From: Cylindrotheca closterium
Taxonomy: Eukaryota; Bacillariophyta; Bacillariophyceae; Bacillariales; Bacillariaceae
Reading direction: 5' to 3'
Length of the DNA stretch: 64,000 nucleotides
Assembly (NCBI GenBank): GCA_933822405.4
Contig: CAKOGP040001881.1
Location: 62,001-126,000 of the forward strand
Part shown: piece after piece, positions 22,653-33,384 of the stretch
How positions within the stretch are numbered: the first letter of the stretch is position 1
Layout: each line of letters starts with the position of its first letter
Made by a program: the position numbers and the translations under genes
Notes under the pieces: model-generated
Databases searched by the model: none
What the model saw: only the letters and a program-made list of their open reading frames with translations
What the model was told of the DNA's origin: nothing

Positions 22653-22669
22653 ATGGTGGACCCAAATAG
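22625..22669 (+). CDS. Upstream ORF overlapping the next start codon
   Basis: ATG GCC at 22625 in a good context (acaatgg) opens a 14-codon frame ending TAG at 22667-22669, in a different frame from the main ORF and across its ATG at 22653. It would be expected to lower translation of the main ORF. The peptide itself (MADNGHLSRHGGPK) has no recognised role. Confidence 0.4.
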   Translation: MADNGHLSRHGGPK

Positions 22670-23588
22670 CAAGCCAGGAGCTCCCAAGCCCACGACTGTC
22701 CTCAATCGACGCCGCCGAACAGTACCTACCGATAGCTCAGTCCCTTTGTATCATCCTTCCATTTTCCGCTACACATGTCGAGGAAAGTTTAGTCTTGACT
22801 CCCGCGTTTCTTCTGCTGGAGTATGCAAAGGCATTCAGTCTAAGCTGGAGCATGTCGATCATTGGCGCCTGACCACCAAGGATGAGGCTATCCGTGTCTT
22901 TGAGCACAAGAGTGGTGAGCACGAGGCACCTTCCAGAGGTCCCACCTTCGACCAGCAAGACAACAACACAGCAGCGGCTCAGTCACTGGAACTGGTAGAC
23001 GTCTCGAATGTATTGGTGTATCCTTCAAATGAAAAAGAGGAGGGGAAATCTTCACCAAAGGATGGAAGGCAGGAAAAGTGGAGATGCTACGGTTCTACAG
23101 AGGTTGATTTGTTGGTCTTAAGGCCACAAGGCTCAAAGGAAGAAACAATTGCAGCGATTGCTCCATACTGTGCACCAGGGTCTAGCGTACGTGATGTTTC
23201 TAGTCCCTCATTAGGATTAGATCGAACTACTACTATTCGATTGGGAGTATTGGAAATTCTGTATCAATCCTCCTTGGCGGAGGATGACAACGATGATCCG
23301 ATTGCGGACGATGAACGCAAGAAACCAGTCCCAGCGCAAACACAAGCTGCCAATCCAGATGCCCCTCGCTTTCCAATCCGATTTCTGAATTCTGCAAATA
23401 CTGTAATGAAGCAAATGAAAATCAATGCACATACGGTGTATCAAGCGACGCAAGAAGACTTTCCTGAGCGCACCATGAGTGCCAGCCGTCGGGTTGTCAA
23501 TGAATTTGGCAAGACCATTGACAGAACTACATCGTTGATGAAGCGGGTTATTTTTTGGGACTGGGACAGTGATTCCAAGGGACGGTGA
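22653..23588 (+). CDS. Conserved-looking protein of unknown function
   Basis: Single exon, 311 aa. I recognise no family. It starts with a basic, Pro-rich region (TTVLNRRRRTVP), has an ordered-looking middle (VDLLVLRPQG, TTTIRLGVLEILYQSSLAED) and ends in a helical region with TMSASRRVVNEFGKTIDRTT and a final VIFWDWDSDSKGR. There is no signal peptide or clear TM segment. The uORF at 22625-22669 overlaps its start. Confidence 0.65.
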   Translation: MVDPNSKPGAPKPTTVLNRRRRTVPTDSSVPLYHPSIFRYTCRGKFSLDSRVSSAGVCKGIQSKLEHVDHWRLTTKDEAIRVFEHKSGEHEAPSRGPTFDQQDNNTAAAQSLELVDVSNVLVYPSNEKEEGKSSPKDGRQEKWRCYGSTEVDLLVLRPQGSKEETIAAIAPYCAPGSSVRDVSSPSLGLDRTTTIRLGVLEILYQSSLAEDDNDDPIADDERKKPVPAQTQAANPDAPRFPIRFLNSANTVMKQMKINAHTVYQATQEDFPERTMSASRRVVNEFGKTIDRTTSLMKRVIFWDWDSDSKGR

Positions 23589-24241
23589 TTGATTTTGGTC
23601 TCTATTGGTGAAGCAGCGATTGTGGCTGCTGCATGCCGTCGTTCGAATTAGGCTAGAATTTATTTTGATTGTGAAAGCATCACCAGCAGCTCATGAGGGG
23701 GGATTCATCATCCATTCGTGTCATCGGACCGTGCTGTATTCTGTACTGTATTGTGCAAGACATCACTGAAGCGGTTGTAATTTTTTGCAAAGATAGCGAA
23801 GAAATCAGATTTTTTTTCCACCTAGCTATTATTTTGAGGCAAACTTGACTGTCGCTAACTGAAACTATTTTAGATGAGGAGTTGCATGGGTTATTTCTTT
23901 CTAATTTTTACTCTGACCCCAGGCTGATTGTAGGATTTTGTTGTTCCATCAGACCAGCAATGTAGTCGGTGAGGTTTACGTCACTGCCTTCCGCTGTACT
24001 CTTCAGATGACTGTCAAAATGATTGGAGTCGATTTCCGGCACTTTTTTCCTTTCCGGCAAAACTTCCCTTTTTCCCACCACGTACCCCTAATTTCAGGAA
24101 GAACTCAAAAATCTGCCGGTATTGAGCAACTTACGTAGCAATCTACGAGTTTTGGTACTTCAAGATCGGGTTCGGATACTGTATCTTTTGGCACTTCTTA
24201 TCATAATTTTTCGACAACCAATTCCAGAAAACAAGATAAAA
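23589..24241. other. Long intergenic gap
   Basis: No credible gene; short ORFs such as 23938-24138 show no features. An ACGTCA element is at 23978-23983, about 260 bp before the next ATG, and a near tactgtactgta element at about 23743. Confidence 0.5.
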
Positions 24242-25531
24242 ATGGTTGCTGAAGCTGGAGACAAACAATGCGAAGTCGTCCTTGTTGGATGCGGTGCCCC
24301 CATGCGTGGTATGGGATGGTACCACGCCGTTCAAATGTTGAAGAACAAATGTCCATCGGCCAAGCTTTGCTTCATCGTTGAACCGTGGTTCATGGGAGCA
24401 GGTACGTTTCAAGTGAACGTTTAGATGACTTGGAAGAGGATAACTCCCTGTATTTGCCGGCACTCTACTTCTATTGAAGCAATAGATGAATTAGTGGAGC
24501 GATGGGAGACTCTCGACAAATCAAATATTAGAGAAACAGATTTTGTCGTCTGACACTTTTTTCTTCTCTTTGCCGTCATGACAGGTGCCAGCGGACCAGG
24601 TGGCCCAGAATTTGCTGTTTTCCAAAAGGAAGCCGAAGAAAAGGATGGAGTTCAATTTTTTAATAGTGTCAAGGATCTTCCTCCAATTGCTGACGGCAAG
24701 AAACGCCTGGCTCTTATTTCTGGCCGAACTGCCGACAACCCAAGACTCTTGACTGAATGTATTGAAGGCAAGATCTCCACGATCTACTTGGAAAAACCAG
24801 GTGCTCCAACCGTTACCGAGCTTTCCAAAATGAGAGACGAGGCCAATGCCGCCGGTGTTGCGGTGTTGATGGGATACAACAAGAATGTCTGCAAGTATGT
24901 CTCCAAGGCACGTGAATTTGCCGCTGCCCACGAGGGATCCCACATCACCTTCGTTTCCAACAATGCCTATGAAAACACTCCTGAATCTTTGGGCGAGTGC
25001 TTTGAGCGTAATCGTGAGGGTATGCTTAAGAACATGGCCATCCACGAGCTTGCCTTGTTGGTTTCTTTCTTTGACGTCAAGGTCGAGACTATTGAAAAGT
25101 GCGTCGCCGATAAGGATTTCTCTTCTTGCCAAACTTTGAAGGGACCCTCTGGAAATGATTTCACCGATTTTGACAAAATCAAGTTCACCATCACCACCAA
25201 GAGTGGCAAGTCTGTCAGTGTCTCCGCCGATCGTTGTGGCGGTGATGTTTCCTGGGCCAAGGTCGATGTCAACGGAGAAGAAAAGTTCCGCCACACAATG
25301 CCCGATGAAGAGGACAATGCCAATGTCACTGTGTTGCAAAAGGAATACCCCGGAGCCATGCCTTACTTCTTCTCTCAAGATCCTGACTACATCACTGTCA
25401 AGGAGAAGGTTGCTGATTTCTGCGCCAATGGAACAGAACCCACTGGAATTGCTACTATTGACATTGCTGTCGAAACCCTCCGAGTAGCGGAGTACTTGAC
25501 TCCCACCTTAAAAGAGCAATTGCTCGGTTAA
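24242..25531 (+). CDS. Gfo/Idh/MocA-type NAD(P)-dependent oxidoreductase
   Basis: Exons 24242-24401 and 24585-25531 give 368 aa; the 183-nt intron is longer than its neighbours. The N-terminus VVLVGCGAPMRGMGWYH is a Rossmann dinucleotide-binding turn, and the EKPGAPTV motif (about residue 120) is the EKP signature of the family, followed by MGYNKNVCKYV and the NMAIHELALLVSFF segment that supplies the catalytic His. Members oxidise or reduce sugars, inositols and related compounds; the substrate is not evident. No signal peptide is seen, so it is probably cytosolic. Confidence 0.83.
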
Positions 25532-26204
25532 GCTTGTGCTGATTCCCGCACTACGCCATTCATAAGCCCGAAGCCATAGATCATGAACTGTATTTTTGTA
25601 AAATCTATGAGTTTTATTTCATTTTGACAAAGCATTAGGTGTATTCGTACAGGAGATTGTGCTACTTCCACCGACAAGAAGAATCTGCGAAGGTCTCAGC
25701 CTATATTCATCCCTGCAATTTTTAGAAAATCATGCAAGTTTGAAGCTAGCCCTACCAGTACATTGATTAGCAAATTCTCGATGAAATTCTCTGAAATTCA
25801 TTGCCACCTTACAATACAAGGTTATCTGGATGGATTTTGAAGAAACTGTAGGTTCAAGAAACAAGATCAGGCTACAATGAGTACTCTGCTGATTTTCAAT
25901 GAATAATAGCATTGCGATGCGAGAGCTGGGGGACGCCTCTACACAATGTTCAACTACTTATAGGTACAAGGGATCGATTGGGGTATGGACAGAGTCCCCA
26001 TAAATATTAGAGTTGAGAAGAGTACCTTCACGACATCATGCGACAACTTGAATGATTCTTCTCCCTTTGGGAGCAAACCACATTTGATTTTGCAACACTA
26101 CTATACTGAGTGAATGGCTTCGCTGAGAATTTTGTGTTTCTACAATTCAAACTGGTTCAAATGAGCTAGATACGACGTTGTTTGCAAAACTTATATATCT
26201 ATGT
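25532..26204. other. Convergent intergenic gap
   Basis: Between the 3' ends of two convergent genes. AT-rich; no coding signal, tRNA or repeat that I could support. Confidence 0.55.
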
Positions 26205-26887
26205 TTATGGGACAAAAGCTAGGTATTGATTGAAAGCGCTTTCAACCTTGTCCAATTTGGCGTTCAAAGTGGCTACACGTCTTGGACTTCTCTCAATTCC
26301 TTCCTTTTGGACATTAGCAGTTTCAATTTCTGTCAGGTCCTGAAGAATTCCTCGGATCAGACGATCTGTTCCTCTTTGTGTGTCTTCATCAAAAGCAGTG
26401 TTCAATGTGTTAAGGTCAGCACGAAGCTTTCCGAAATCGAATTGCTTACGAAGGACTGGTCCAAGGTTGACTTGCTCATTCCCTGCCACGGTTTTCTTCA
26501 TTTCACCAACCAACGCAGCATAGCTCTTCACAGATTTCAAAGCATCTTGGACACCAGATGAGGCAAGGATTTCACTATCAACAATAGCTTCCTTCGGGTC
26601 AAGAACACCTGGAGACGAGGCACCGATTCCACCGTACTTAGCAGCGTTTGCGGCTCCGGGGAAAGCGCTAGCGACTACAGCGACGCCAGCCAATTGCGCG
26701 AAAAAGTCAGTTCTGGAAACACCAGTTTGTGCTTTTAGAGAAGTGGCTGCCAAAAGAGTAAGATTCGAACAGTTGGTGGCCACGAGAACATACAACTCGC
26801 AAACGTACAGCAAAAAGGCTTATGGGAAGGAGTGAAAGCCGAGGCAGATGCCAATAGCAGAGCGGTGCAAGTAGTAGAGAACTTCAT
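26205..26887 (-). CDS. Photosystem II extrinsic lumen protein, PsbQ/Psb31-like
   Basis: Exons 26887-26809 and 26746-26205 give 206 aa; the 62-nt intron falls in the targeting region. Targeting is tripartite: a signal peptide MKFSTTCTALLLASASAFTP with the diatom ASAF motif, a short transit region, then a thylakoid transfer segment (RTDFFAQLAGVAVVASAF, ending ANA). The mature part starts AKYGGIGASSPGVLDPKEA and is a mainly helical domain of about 145 residues with FDFGKLRADLNTLNTAFDED. This fits the four-helix extrinsic proteins (PsbQ', Psb31) that stabilise the oxygen-evolving complex on the lumen side of PSII. Which of these it is cannot be fixed by eye. Confidence 0.75.
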
Positions 26888-26985
26888 CTTGATTTTGTTT
26901 ATGTGGACTTTTTTTATGGCGACGTACGATCATCCTTGACATGATGCCTCAGGCATCTTGACTCACTCATCTCAGCTTGCAACAT

Positions 26986-26991
26986 ACGTCA
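26986..26991 (-). promoter_or_regulatory. TGACGT (ACGTCA) element upstream of the PSII protein gene
   Basis: About 99 bp upstream of the ATG at 26887. The nearby inverted repeat gatgcc-tca-ggcatc (26943-26957) is also in this promoter. Confidence 0.3.
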
Positions 26992-27153
26992 GAAATTGCG
27001 GTCGAATGACAAACGATACGATTGATCGACACGATTCATTTTGAATTTTCTGCAAAACAAGATACGAAATCAATCCACCGATCTACTAAAACCAAAATTC
27101 TACTGTATTTTACTTCATGGACTATCAGTATTTAGTATCTATTTTACAAAGCT

Positions 27154-28688
27154 CTAATCAGACTTGACTGCGCTCCCTTCTTTTGCAGCATCTTGCATCT
27201 TCTTGAGCAAAAAGATTTGGCTCAAAGCGTCTTGCACGGCAGCATCAGGTGTCGATGCGCCAGATGTGACTCCTAGTACCAAATCCTTGTCCAAATTCAA
27301 CAAGAAAGGCTCTGTGACAATTTCACCTTCAACTGTGCGATGGGTAATCGTGTTGTCAGCACTGATGCAGTCTGCACGGTTGATATGGAAAGACCTGATG
27401 CCCTGGTGGTGTGGAATTTCCAACAAGTGGGCTGTGTTAGATGAATCCCAGCCTCCAACAACCAAGATGAAGTCCAAGCCATAATCGTTCCCGTTCTCCA
27501 CAAGCTCTGTGACGGCATCTTGACGCTCCTGCAATGATGTGTAAGACAGCTATCTTCGTGGGTTCAACCAACGCAAAGTTCAGACAGTAACTTACCTGTG
27601 TTGCATCACAAATAGTGTCAAATTCATAATAATGCTCATCAACCTTGCTTGGTCCAAACTTTTGCATGATGGTCTTTTGGAAAAGTTGTCCGATGGCTTT
27701 GGTTTCCTTCTTGTACATCGTCGTTTGATTTGCAAGCCCAACCTTCTCCAACATCTTATCAGGATCAAACCCTTCGGAAACAGCATTCTTGAAGTACTTC
27801 AAAAATTCCTCTCTGTCTCCTCCATTAGCCATATAGTCGGCAACCATTTCTGCCTCCTTCATGTCCTTCACACAAATATAATCCTCGCAGAAACTGGTAG
27901 TTGCAACAGTTTCTTCATGACCGTACTTTCCATGAATGATCGATGTCAGTCCCTTGCGCTGATGGGAATCAACAGTGTTCCAAACCTTGGAAACCCAAGG
28001 GCAGGTGGTGTCAACAATTTCGACATTCTACGAATGAAGAAGATGTAGGTCGGCGTCAGTCCCACTATACAATTCAACTCAATGGCTACATTAAAACACA
28101 CGAGTCACTTACCTTCTTGTCCAAAAAGTCCATCTCTTCGTAAGAAGCACCAAATGCTGGAAGGATGACAACATCGCCATCTTCAACCACATCAAAGTTC
28201 TTCTTTCCTTCGCCCAATTTCTCAATCAAGTTGACGTTCATTTCGGTAAGGCGGTCGTTTACTTCGGGGTTGTGGATTAGTTCGTTTGTGATATGCAACT
28301 TCCTATCTGGGTAATGCCTGACGGCTTCGTACGCAAGAGCAATACTGCGCTCCACTCCCCAACAGAAACCGAAATCCTTGGCCAAGTAAACTTTGACGTT
28401 GTCCTTTTCAATAACATAGTTGCTGGACTTCAGATCGTCAACTAGAGATGATTGGTATTGTTCGTTAATAGTGTCTTCAACATTGTCTCTCACTTCCTTG
28501 AATCCTTTTCTGTGGAACTTTTCTGATTTGAAAAAGCCCAATCGGCCTTCCTTTTTGGTTCTTGGTTTGCTCCCTTCAGTGGTGGAGAACAAGGCAGTTG
28601 CACCATTCCTCTGCTGGACAGATGCGGGAGAGAAAGCCTCAACACTTGCAATGGCGATGGCAAAAACGGCAGCTCCAGAAATTTTCAT
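27154..28688 (-). CDS. ispH: 4-hydroxy-3-methylbut-2-enyl diphosphate reductase, plastid
   Basis: Exons 28688-28113, 28027-27596 and 27528-27154 give 460 aa. IspH (LytB/HDR) makes IPP and DMAPP in the last step of the plastid MEP pathway with a [4Fe-4S] cluster. The three cluster Cys are in DFGFCWGVERS, DTTCPWVSK (rebuilt at the second exon start) and NRADCISADNTI. Other family motifs are HNPEVNDRL, HGKYGHEE and VVGGWDSSNTAHL. It is the long cyanobacterial/plant form, with the extra N-terminal region (FHRKGFKEVRDNVEDTINEQ). The leader MKISGAAVFAIAIASVEAFSP is a signal peptide with an EAF|SP plastid motif. It is divergent from the HSF gene (290 bp). Confidence 0.95.
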
Positions 28689-28970
28689 TATTCAATTAAG
28701 ATTCGAGCAAGCTGATGAATGATATCGGATTTTGCTTATTCTGTTCAGTTTGGTGATTCAATCGTAGCCTTCTCCTACCCCAGCTTTCTCCACTTGGAAT
28801 AATTGAAATCCTGGCTTCAACGTCAGCAAAAATAGGGTCTATTTCTGTCCACGGCACCGACATTTCGAATTTTGCACCGCCCGCAAGGACGGCCTGTCGT
28901 ATTACGACAGAAGCGACTTTGCGAAGGCACAACTGAGACAACTGAGTGTCATAGCTGAGTGTCATACAAG

Positions 28971-28976
28971 ACGTCA
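28971..28976 (+). promoter_or_regulatory. ACGTCA element next to the HSF start codon
   Basis: Lies 2 bp before the ATG at 28979; a second ACGTCA is at 28820-28825 in the same divergent region. Regulatory role is inference. Confidence 0.25.
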
Positions 28977-28978
28977 CC

Positions 28979-30504
28979 ATGGACGAAACCAAGAAGGAGG
29001 CTGAAGCCACATCTAAATTTGAAACAGATGCATTGGACAAACAGACTCAGTTGCACGAGACCATCAAGAAAGAAGATGGCGATGGCATTTCTCAGCCTCC
29101 AGCCGCAGTAGTTGAGCCTACGCAGGATTCTGCGGACAATGACCATGGAATGGAAGCCGAAAAGTTGCATGATGAAACTGTCAAAGCTGATGATGAAGAG
29201 AAGCTTTCAGCATCCGAACCCAAGCTCGAAAATGAGAGCAAGCTACTGAAAGACTTGGATGATGAGGCACCGAAGACTTTCCCTCAGATCCTCATGGAGA
29301 TTCTAAACACCGAAGAGGAATCTGATACGATTGCCTGGCTTCCACATGGAAGAAGTTTCAGTACGTCTTACTCAAACATTTCGAGTGTTCAACACGATGC
29401 CCTTCTCTAACTCGTTTCTCCTCCTTGAATGAACCACAGTTATTTACAAAAAGAAACGGTAAGAATCAATGAATCGCAACGCACGATGAATCGCAACGCA
29501 CGAGTCTCTGTCATTGGCATGCCGACGACCGATGCATGATGTTTCACTATTTTGGCCTCTCACCCTTCTTTCTCTTGAGCAGGTTCGCAGCTCACACACT
29601 TCCAAACTACTTCAAAGCGACAAAATTTACTTCGTTTACTCGTAAGCTGAATCGATGGGGCTTCACTCGAGTCACCAGAGGTCCTGAAATGGGGTAAGCT
29701 TTTTTTGCATCCCGATCACTTATCCGACAGGAAAACTCCTTGTTTTGCTCACATTATTTTCGCGTTTGTCATAGATCTTATTATCACAAGCTATTCTTGC
29801 GAGACGAACCAAACCTCTGCCTTCGCATGAGCAGTCACAGCTCTTCCAAATTTCAGGAACAGCAACAGCTCATGCCAAATCCAATGGGTATGCCATTCGG
29901 AGGAATGCCCTTTGGAATGATGATGAACCCGATGAATATGAATCCGGCTGAAATCAATCAACAGAATCAGCTCATTCAGGCTCAGCTTCAGCAGCTGCAA
30001 TGGCAGCAATACCAATTGCAGCAAATTCAGCAGCAACAAGCTTCTGCTGGGATGCAAGATGGCTCCGAAGGACACGGTGGCCCACAGGGACATCATCCTA
30101 GCCAGCCCCACCATGCGCAAGGCCACCCATCGGGACATCCCCAACCACCTCACATGATGCACGGTCCACCTCCGCACAACATGGGCCCCCCGCCTCATGC
30201 ACCAAGTGTCATGATGGGCCCACCACCAGGAGCTCCTCTTGGTCCACCGGGTCAACATCCTCATGCGCAAGGCCCTTCCCCCCACGGACAAGTCATTCCG
30301 CCATCTCAGCATCACCAAGGACCTCCCCGCTCATCACCTCCGCCACAACCGCCAATTCATCGCCAAGTACATTCTGGCCAACATCCTCATGCTCCTGGCG
30401 GACCACCATCTGCACCCCCACAACAGCAAGGGGGGCAGCCAATGATGGTGCACCATGGTCGACAGGGAATGGATCGAGCCAAGGATGGTACCGCTGCAGT
30501 CTAA
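28979..30504 (+). CDS. Heat shock factor-type transcription factor
   Basis: Exons 28979-29360, 29440-29458, 29583-29693 and 29775-30504 give 413 aa. An acidic N-terminus is followed by the HSF DNA-binding domain, readable only after splicing: FPQILMEILNTEE, IAWLPHGRSF, IIYKKKRFAAHTLPNYFK, FTSFTRKLNRWGFTRV and, across the third intron, GPEMGSYYHKLFLRDEPNLC. The second exon is only 19 nt and encodes IYKKKR. A Gln/Leu-rich coiled region (about 250-285) may be the oligomerisation part, and the C-terminal half is rich in Pro, His, Gly and Gln. HSFs are the most expanded transcription factor family in diatoms; it is nuclear and binds GAA-type elements. Confidence 0.92.
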
Positions 30505-30825
30505 AAAGCCTAATGCGATTGACGATTGTAGCAGTGTTGTGTGCTACCTACGAACATGAATGTTTTGTTACATCGACTCGAAGGATGGTTCCAAAAGGTT
30601 TTATATATTATATGAAATAGTGCATTATCATCGTTGTGATTTCAGCAGTCTTGGAAGTTTTAAGCACCATAACACAAACTTAGATTCACTGGATATTAAA
30701 AACGTAGATACCACTCCGCTTTGGCTCCGCTTGACAGAAAAATATGATACAGGTACATGGAATTGCACTCTTCGGTTTGCAACTCGGGTGTCAAAAATAC
30801 GATTTCCAGAGGGCAGTGGACAGCG

Positions 30826-30854
30826 CAGTATAATACCTGGCAGGTATTATACTG
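30826..30854. repeat. 29-bp near-perfect palindrome
   Basis: Arms of 14 nt (cagtataatacctg / caggtattatactg) are exact reverse complements around a single central G. With so short a loop it is better suited to dimeric protein binding or a cruciform than to an RNA terminator hairpin. Confidence 0.9.
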
Positions 30855-30949
30855 TATCCGACTGTACAAAAGTATTACCACAGTATTTTCCCGCTGGTAC
30901 CATGGTACTGGTACTGGTACGCTTTTAAAAATTCTACCGGTAGCTCGTG

Positions 30950-30965
30950 TGACGTGGACTGACGT
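30950..30965 (+). promoter_or_regulatory. Tandem TGACGT elements, one helical turn apart
   Basis: Two TGACGT copies start at 30950 and 30960, exactly 10 bp apart and about 110 bp upstream of the RimP-like gene. The spacing would put both on the same DNA face for bZIP binding (inference). Confidence 0.35.
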
Positions 30966-31073
30966 ACCGCGTACCGGCACTGTTTTTTAAAAAGTGGGAG
31001 TTGGGGTTAGAGTTGGGGTTAGGGGTCGACACAATATCACAACGAAAACAAATATCTCGCAAGGCTGTCCAAC

Positions 31074-31846
31074 ATGAGAAATGCGTCTCTAATTCTCTCA
31101 TTTGCAGCCTTGTGTCCGTATATTGGTGCCTGGGCACCAGGTCTACACAGACTCAGCCTGCAACACAGCTCTCGTCGTTTTCCATCAACAGCAGTACTTC
31201 TAGAAGCACTCCCAAGTGGTTACGAAGACATTGGAACGCAAATCATCCAGGAAGCGGGAGCTTCTTGTGGTATGAAGAGTCTAGAAGATTTGGATATTGA
31301 ATGGAAGGCTGGGCGAGTCATTGTGACTGTTCGTGGAAAGGTGTATGTCTCCAACCCTGATAAATCTGCAGAATCGGATGAGGAAGGAGAAGAGGACTAT
31401 GAAGAGGTGATTCCTGAGGCGGTATCAGGTGTCGATATTACGCAACTTGCTCGAGCAATCAACTTTGCAATGGGAGAAAATGAAATTGGAAATGCGATTG
31501 CCGAGACACATGAGATTGAAGTGACAACTCCTGGAGCATCAGGTAAGATATTCGTGGCCGAATGCTGCACGTTTCTGCAACCACAATGTTGACGGGAGGG
31601 CTGACTTTGTTTTCTATTTAAGATGAACTCTCGGGAATCATGTTTGAGGCTTACAAGGGATTTGATGTGATTTGTCGGTTCGAAGATCCCAAGAAAAAGA
31701 TGGTTACAGAGATTGCCGGAAGGTTGCACGATCGAACGGACGAGACAACTGTCATTAATATAAAAGGTCGAATGAAAACCATACAGAATGAATCGATAGA
31801 ATCAATAAAGCTCCCAAAAGCAAAGAAAGAAAAGGGTGTCAAGTAG
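31074..31846 (+). CDS. RimP-like ribosome maturation factor, probably plastid
   Basis: Exons 31074-31542 and 31623-31846 give 230 aa. The core matches RimP: ITQLARAINFAMGENEIGNAI, then THEIEVTTPGASDELSG, the counterpart of the bacterial LEVSSPG motif that is rebuilt across the intron, and a C-terminal SH3-like part (IAGRLHDRTDETTVINIKG). RimP helps late 30S subunit assembly. The N-terminus MRNASLILSFAALCPYIGAWAP is a signal peptide with an AWAP variant of the diatom plastid motif, so plastid ribosomes are the likely target. An acidic insertion (about residues 97-108, SDEEGEEDYEE) is not in bacterial RimP. Confidence 0.75.
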
Positions 31847-31975
31847 AATTGTATTGCAAAGCTATGGATAATTTCAATGATTGGTTATTTCATTAAATGT
31901 AGGACTACTAGCAATACTCATTTACAAAGAAGGTTTGGCTTCATAGAAAGGTACAAAACACAAAACTTGGAGGAC

Positions 31976-32890
31976 TTAGTCATCCCAATCTTGAATTTGC
32001 TCGTAGGTTTCTTGTTCTTTTCTTTCTCTGGTAATTGATGGCGTTGGGATGCAGCAGTTAATGAGTAATTCGAATATTTTGAGGACAACACCTGCAATCA
32101 GGAAGATGATACCCCAGCCCCATTGCCAGTCATAGTTGACATAAAAAGATTCTCTTTGTGGAAAGGCGTCACCGTCGACACCAAATGGCACGACTCCTTG
32201 GTAGAACTTGTCGCCACAAAGGAATTTGTATGTGAACATGGTGTTGAGTGCAAGCCCGATGCATGCCAAGGATAGCACTCCAGAGTAGAATTTGGAGCAA
32301 TTGGCATCGTATCCAGAGTACAACCGCGAAACGTTGATGAACAAGGTCGGCAGAACAAGCACTGCTGCCAGCATGATTGAAATAGCAAAGTTTGGAGCCA
32401 TGGATTGGCAAGAATCGCAGTCGGTGGGTTTCATAAAGGCATCGAATCCATCCACTTCACAAAGTTGATCAAAATTGATCACCACTATTCCAACATCGTC
32501 CTTCGATAATGAAACAGATCGTAATCCAACATGCATAACAGTGCCAGCGGCAAGGTCTCCAACTTCATCTGATAAAGTCAACTTTCCGAACGATGCCTTG
32601 GACAAGATGTCAAAATCCTCGGATATTGCCAAACAGGCAAAGGCAATCAATAGCATCGAAATGAGGTTCAGCATGAAACCCAAATGCATCAAGTAAAATC
32701 GCGAAGCTTCGCTAGAGTAAGCTCCTATCTGTCCAACCATTTTGCAGCATCCATTTTCTTCCAACAGTCCGGGGCACCAACCAACCATGGGAGGTACCCA
32801 ACAACAGGGCCCAGATGGACGATCTCTGTCACCGTATTTGGAGTCGCCAGTAATGCGATCCATCAGCCATTTTCTGGGTGGAGTGCTCAT
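31976..32890 (-). CDS. Four-TM Cys-containing membrane protein, unknown
   Basis: Single exon, 304 aa, ATG at 32890. Four hydrophobic segments lie near residues 68-88, 170-192, 205-222 and 258-280. The first long loop carries CEVDGFDAFMKPTDCDSC and the N-terminal cytosolic or luminal part has CC pairs (PCCWVPP, ENGCCKM). The general shape, four TMs with a long first loop, is seen in claudin/tetraspan-like proteins, but I recognise no family. The C-terminus is short and charged (ERKEQETYEQIQDWDD). Confidence 0.7.
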   Translation of the reverse strand: MSTPPRKWLMDRITGDSKYGDRDRPSGPCCWVPPMVGWCPGLLEENGCCKMVGQIGAYSSEASRFYLMHLGFMLNLISMLLIAFACLAISEDFDILSKASFGKLTLSDEVGDLAAGTVMHVGLRSVSLSKDDVGIVVINFDQLCEVDGFDAFMKPTDCDSCQSMAPNFAISIMLAAVLVLPTLFINVSRLYSGYDANCSKFYSGVLSLACIGLALNTMFTYKFLCGDKFYQGVVPFGVDGDAFPQRESFYVNYDWQWGWGIIFLIAGVVLKIFELLINCCIPTPSITRERKEQETYEQIQDWDD

Positions 32891-33384
32891 TGTACTGGAA
32901 TAGGTATGTTACGTCCTTGCTTTTAAATAGAACGGGTTGCTACTGTCACGAGTTGAGTGTGACCATTCTCATTCTTTTCTTTGGCGGAAGGCGTTGAATC
33001 TTGATTGCGCACCCCAAAAATTGTTTTTTGACCGTTTGAAGTTTGGTGATTGATTGATTCGGACGACTGGAATCTTAACAATGACCCATCAGACCCCATG
33101 CATGTCATTCGGAATATTTTTCCGTGCTACAGTACAGGTACTGTACGTGTACCAGGTACTGGTAGGTAATCACTCTGTAATTATTGTGACATCAACGAGA
33201 TCTAGAGAGTACAGTACCTGGTACGGACCACATAAAGTGTGACGTATGACTGTCAGTCCAAAGATGACTGACTACAGAGTTGGAACACTTCACTGAACTC
33301 AAGAATTCCAATACACACAATCACAACGTGTTTCGTGAAAAGTTTTTCGAATTCATTTTTACAAGGGCGAAAGTCTTCGAAACA
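32891..33384. other. Divergent promoter region with two GTAC clusters
   Basis: GTAC-rich clusters at about 33127-33166 (tacagtacaggtactgtacg, then accaggtactggtagg) and 33208-33227, and a TGACGT at 33240-33245. The plus-strand frame runs open from 33280, but the first ATG is at 33385. Confidence 0.55.

Larger units (their letters stand above)
30505..31073. other. Intergenic gap with palindrome, GTAC cluster and TGACGT pair
   Basis: No credible gene. It contains the 29-bp palindrome, a GTAC-rich cluster at about 30895-30921 (ggtactggtactggtacg), two TGACGT sites and a ggagttggggttagagttggggtta stretch in two related halves near 30997-31022. Confidence 0.6.

Noticed and set aside
30560..30928. 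122-aa frame in the HSF-RimP gap
   Set aside because: No features; spans the palindrome and GTAC cluster.
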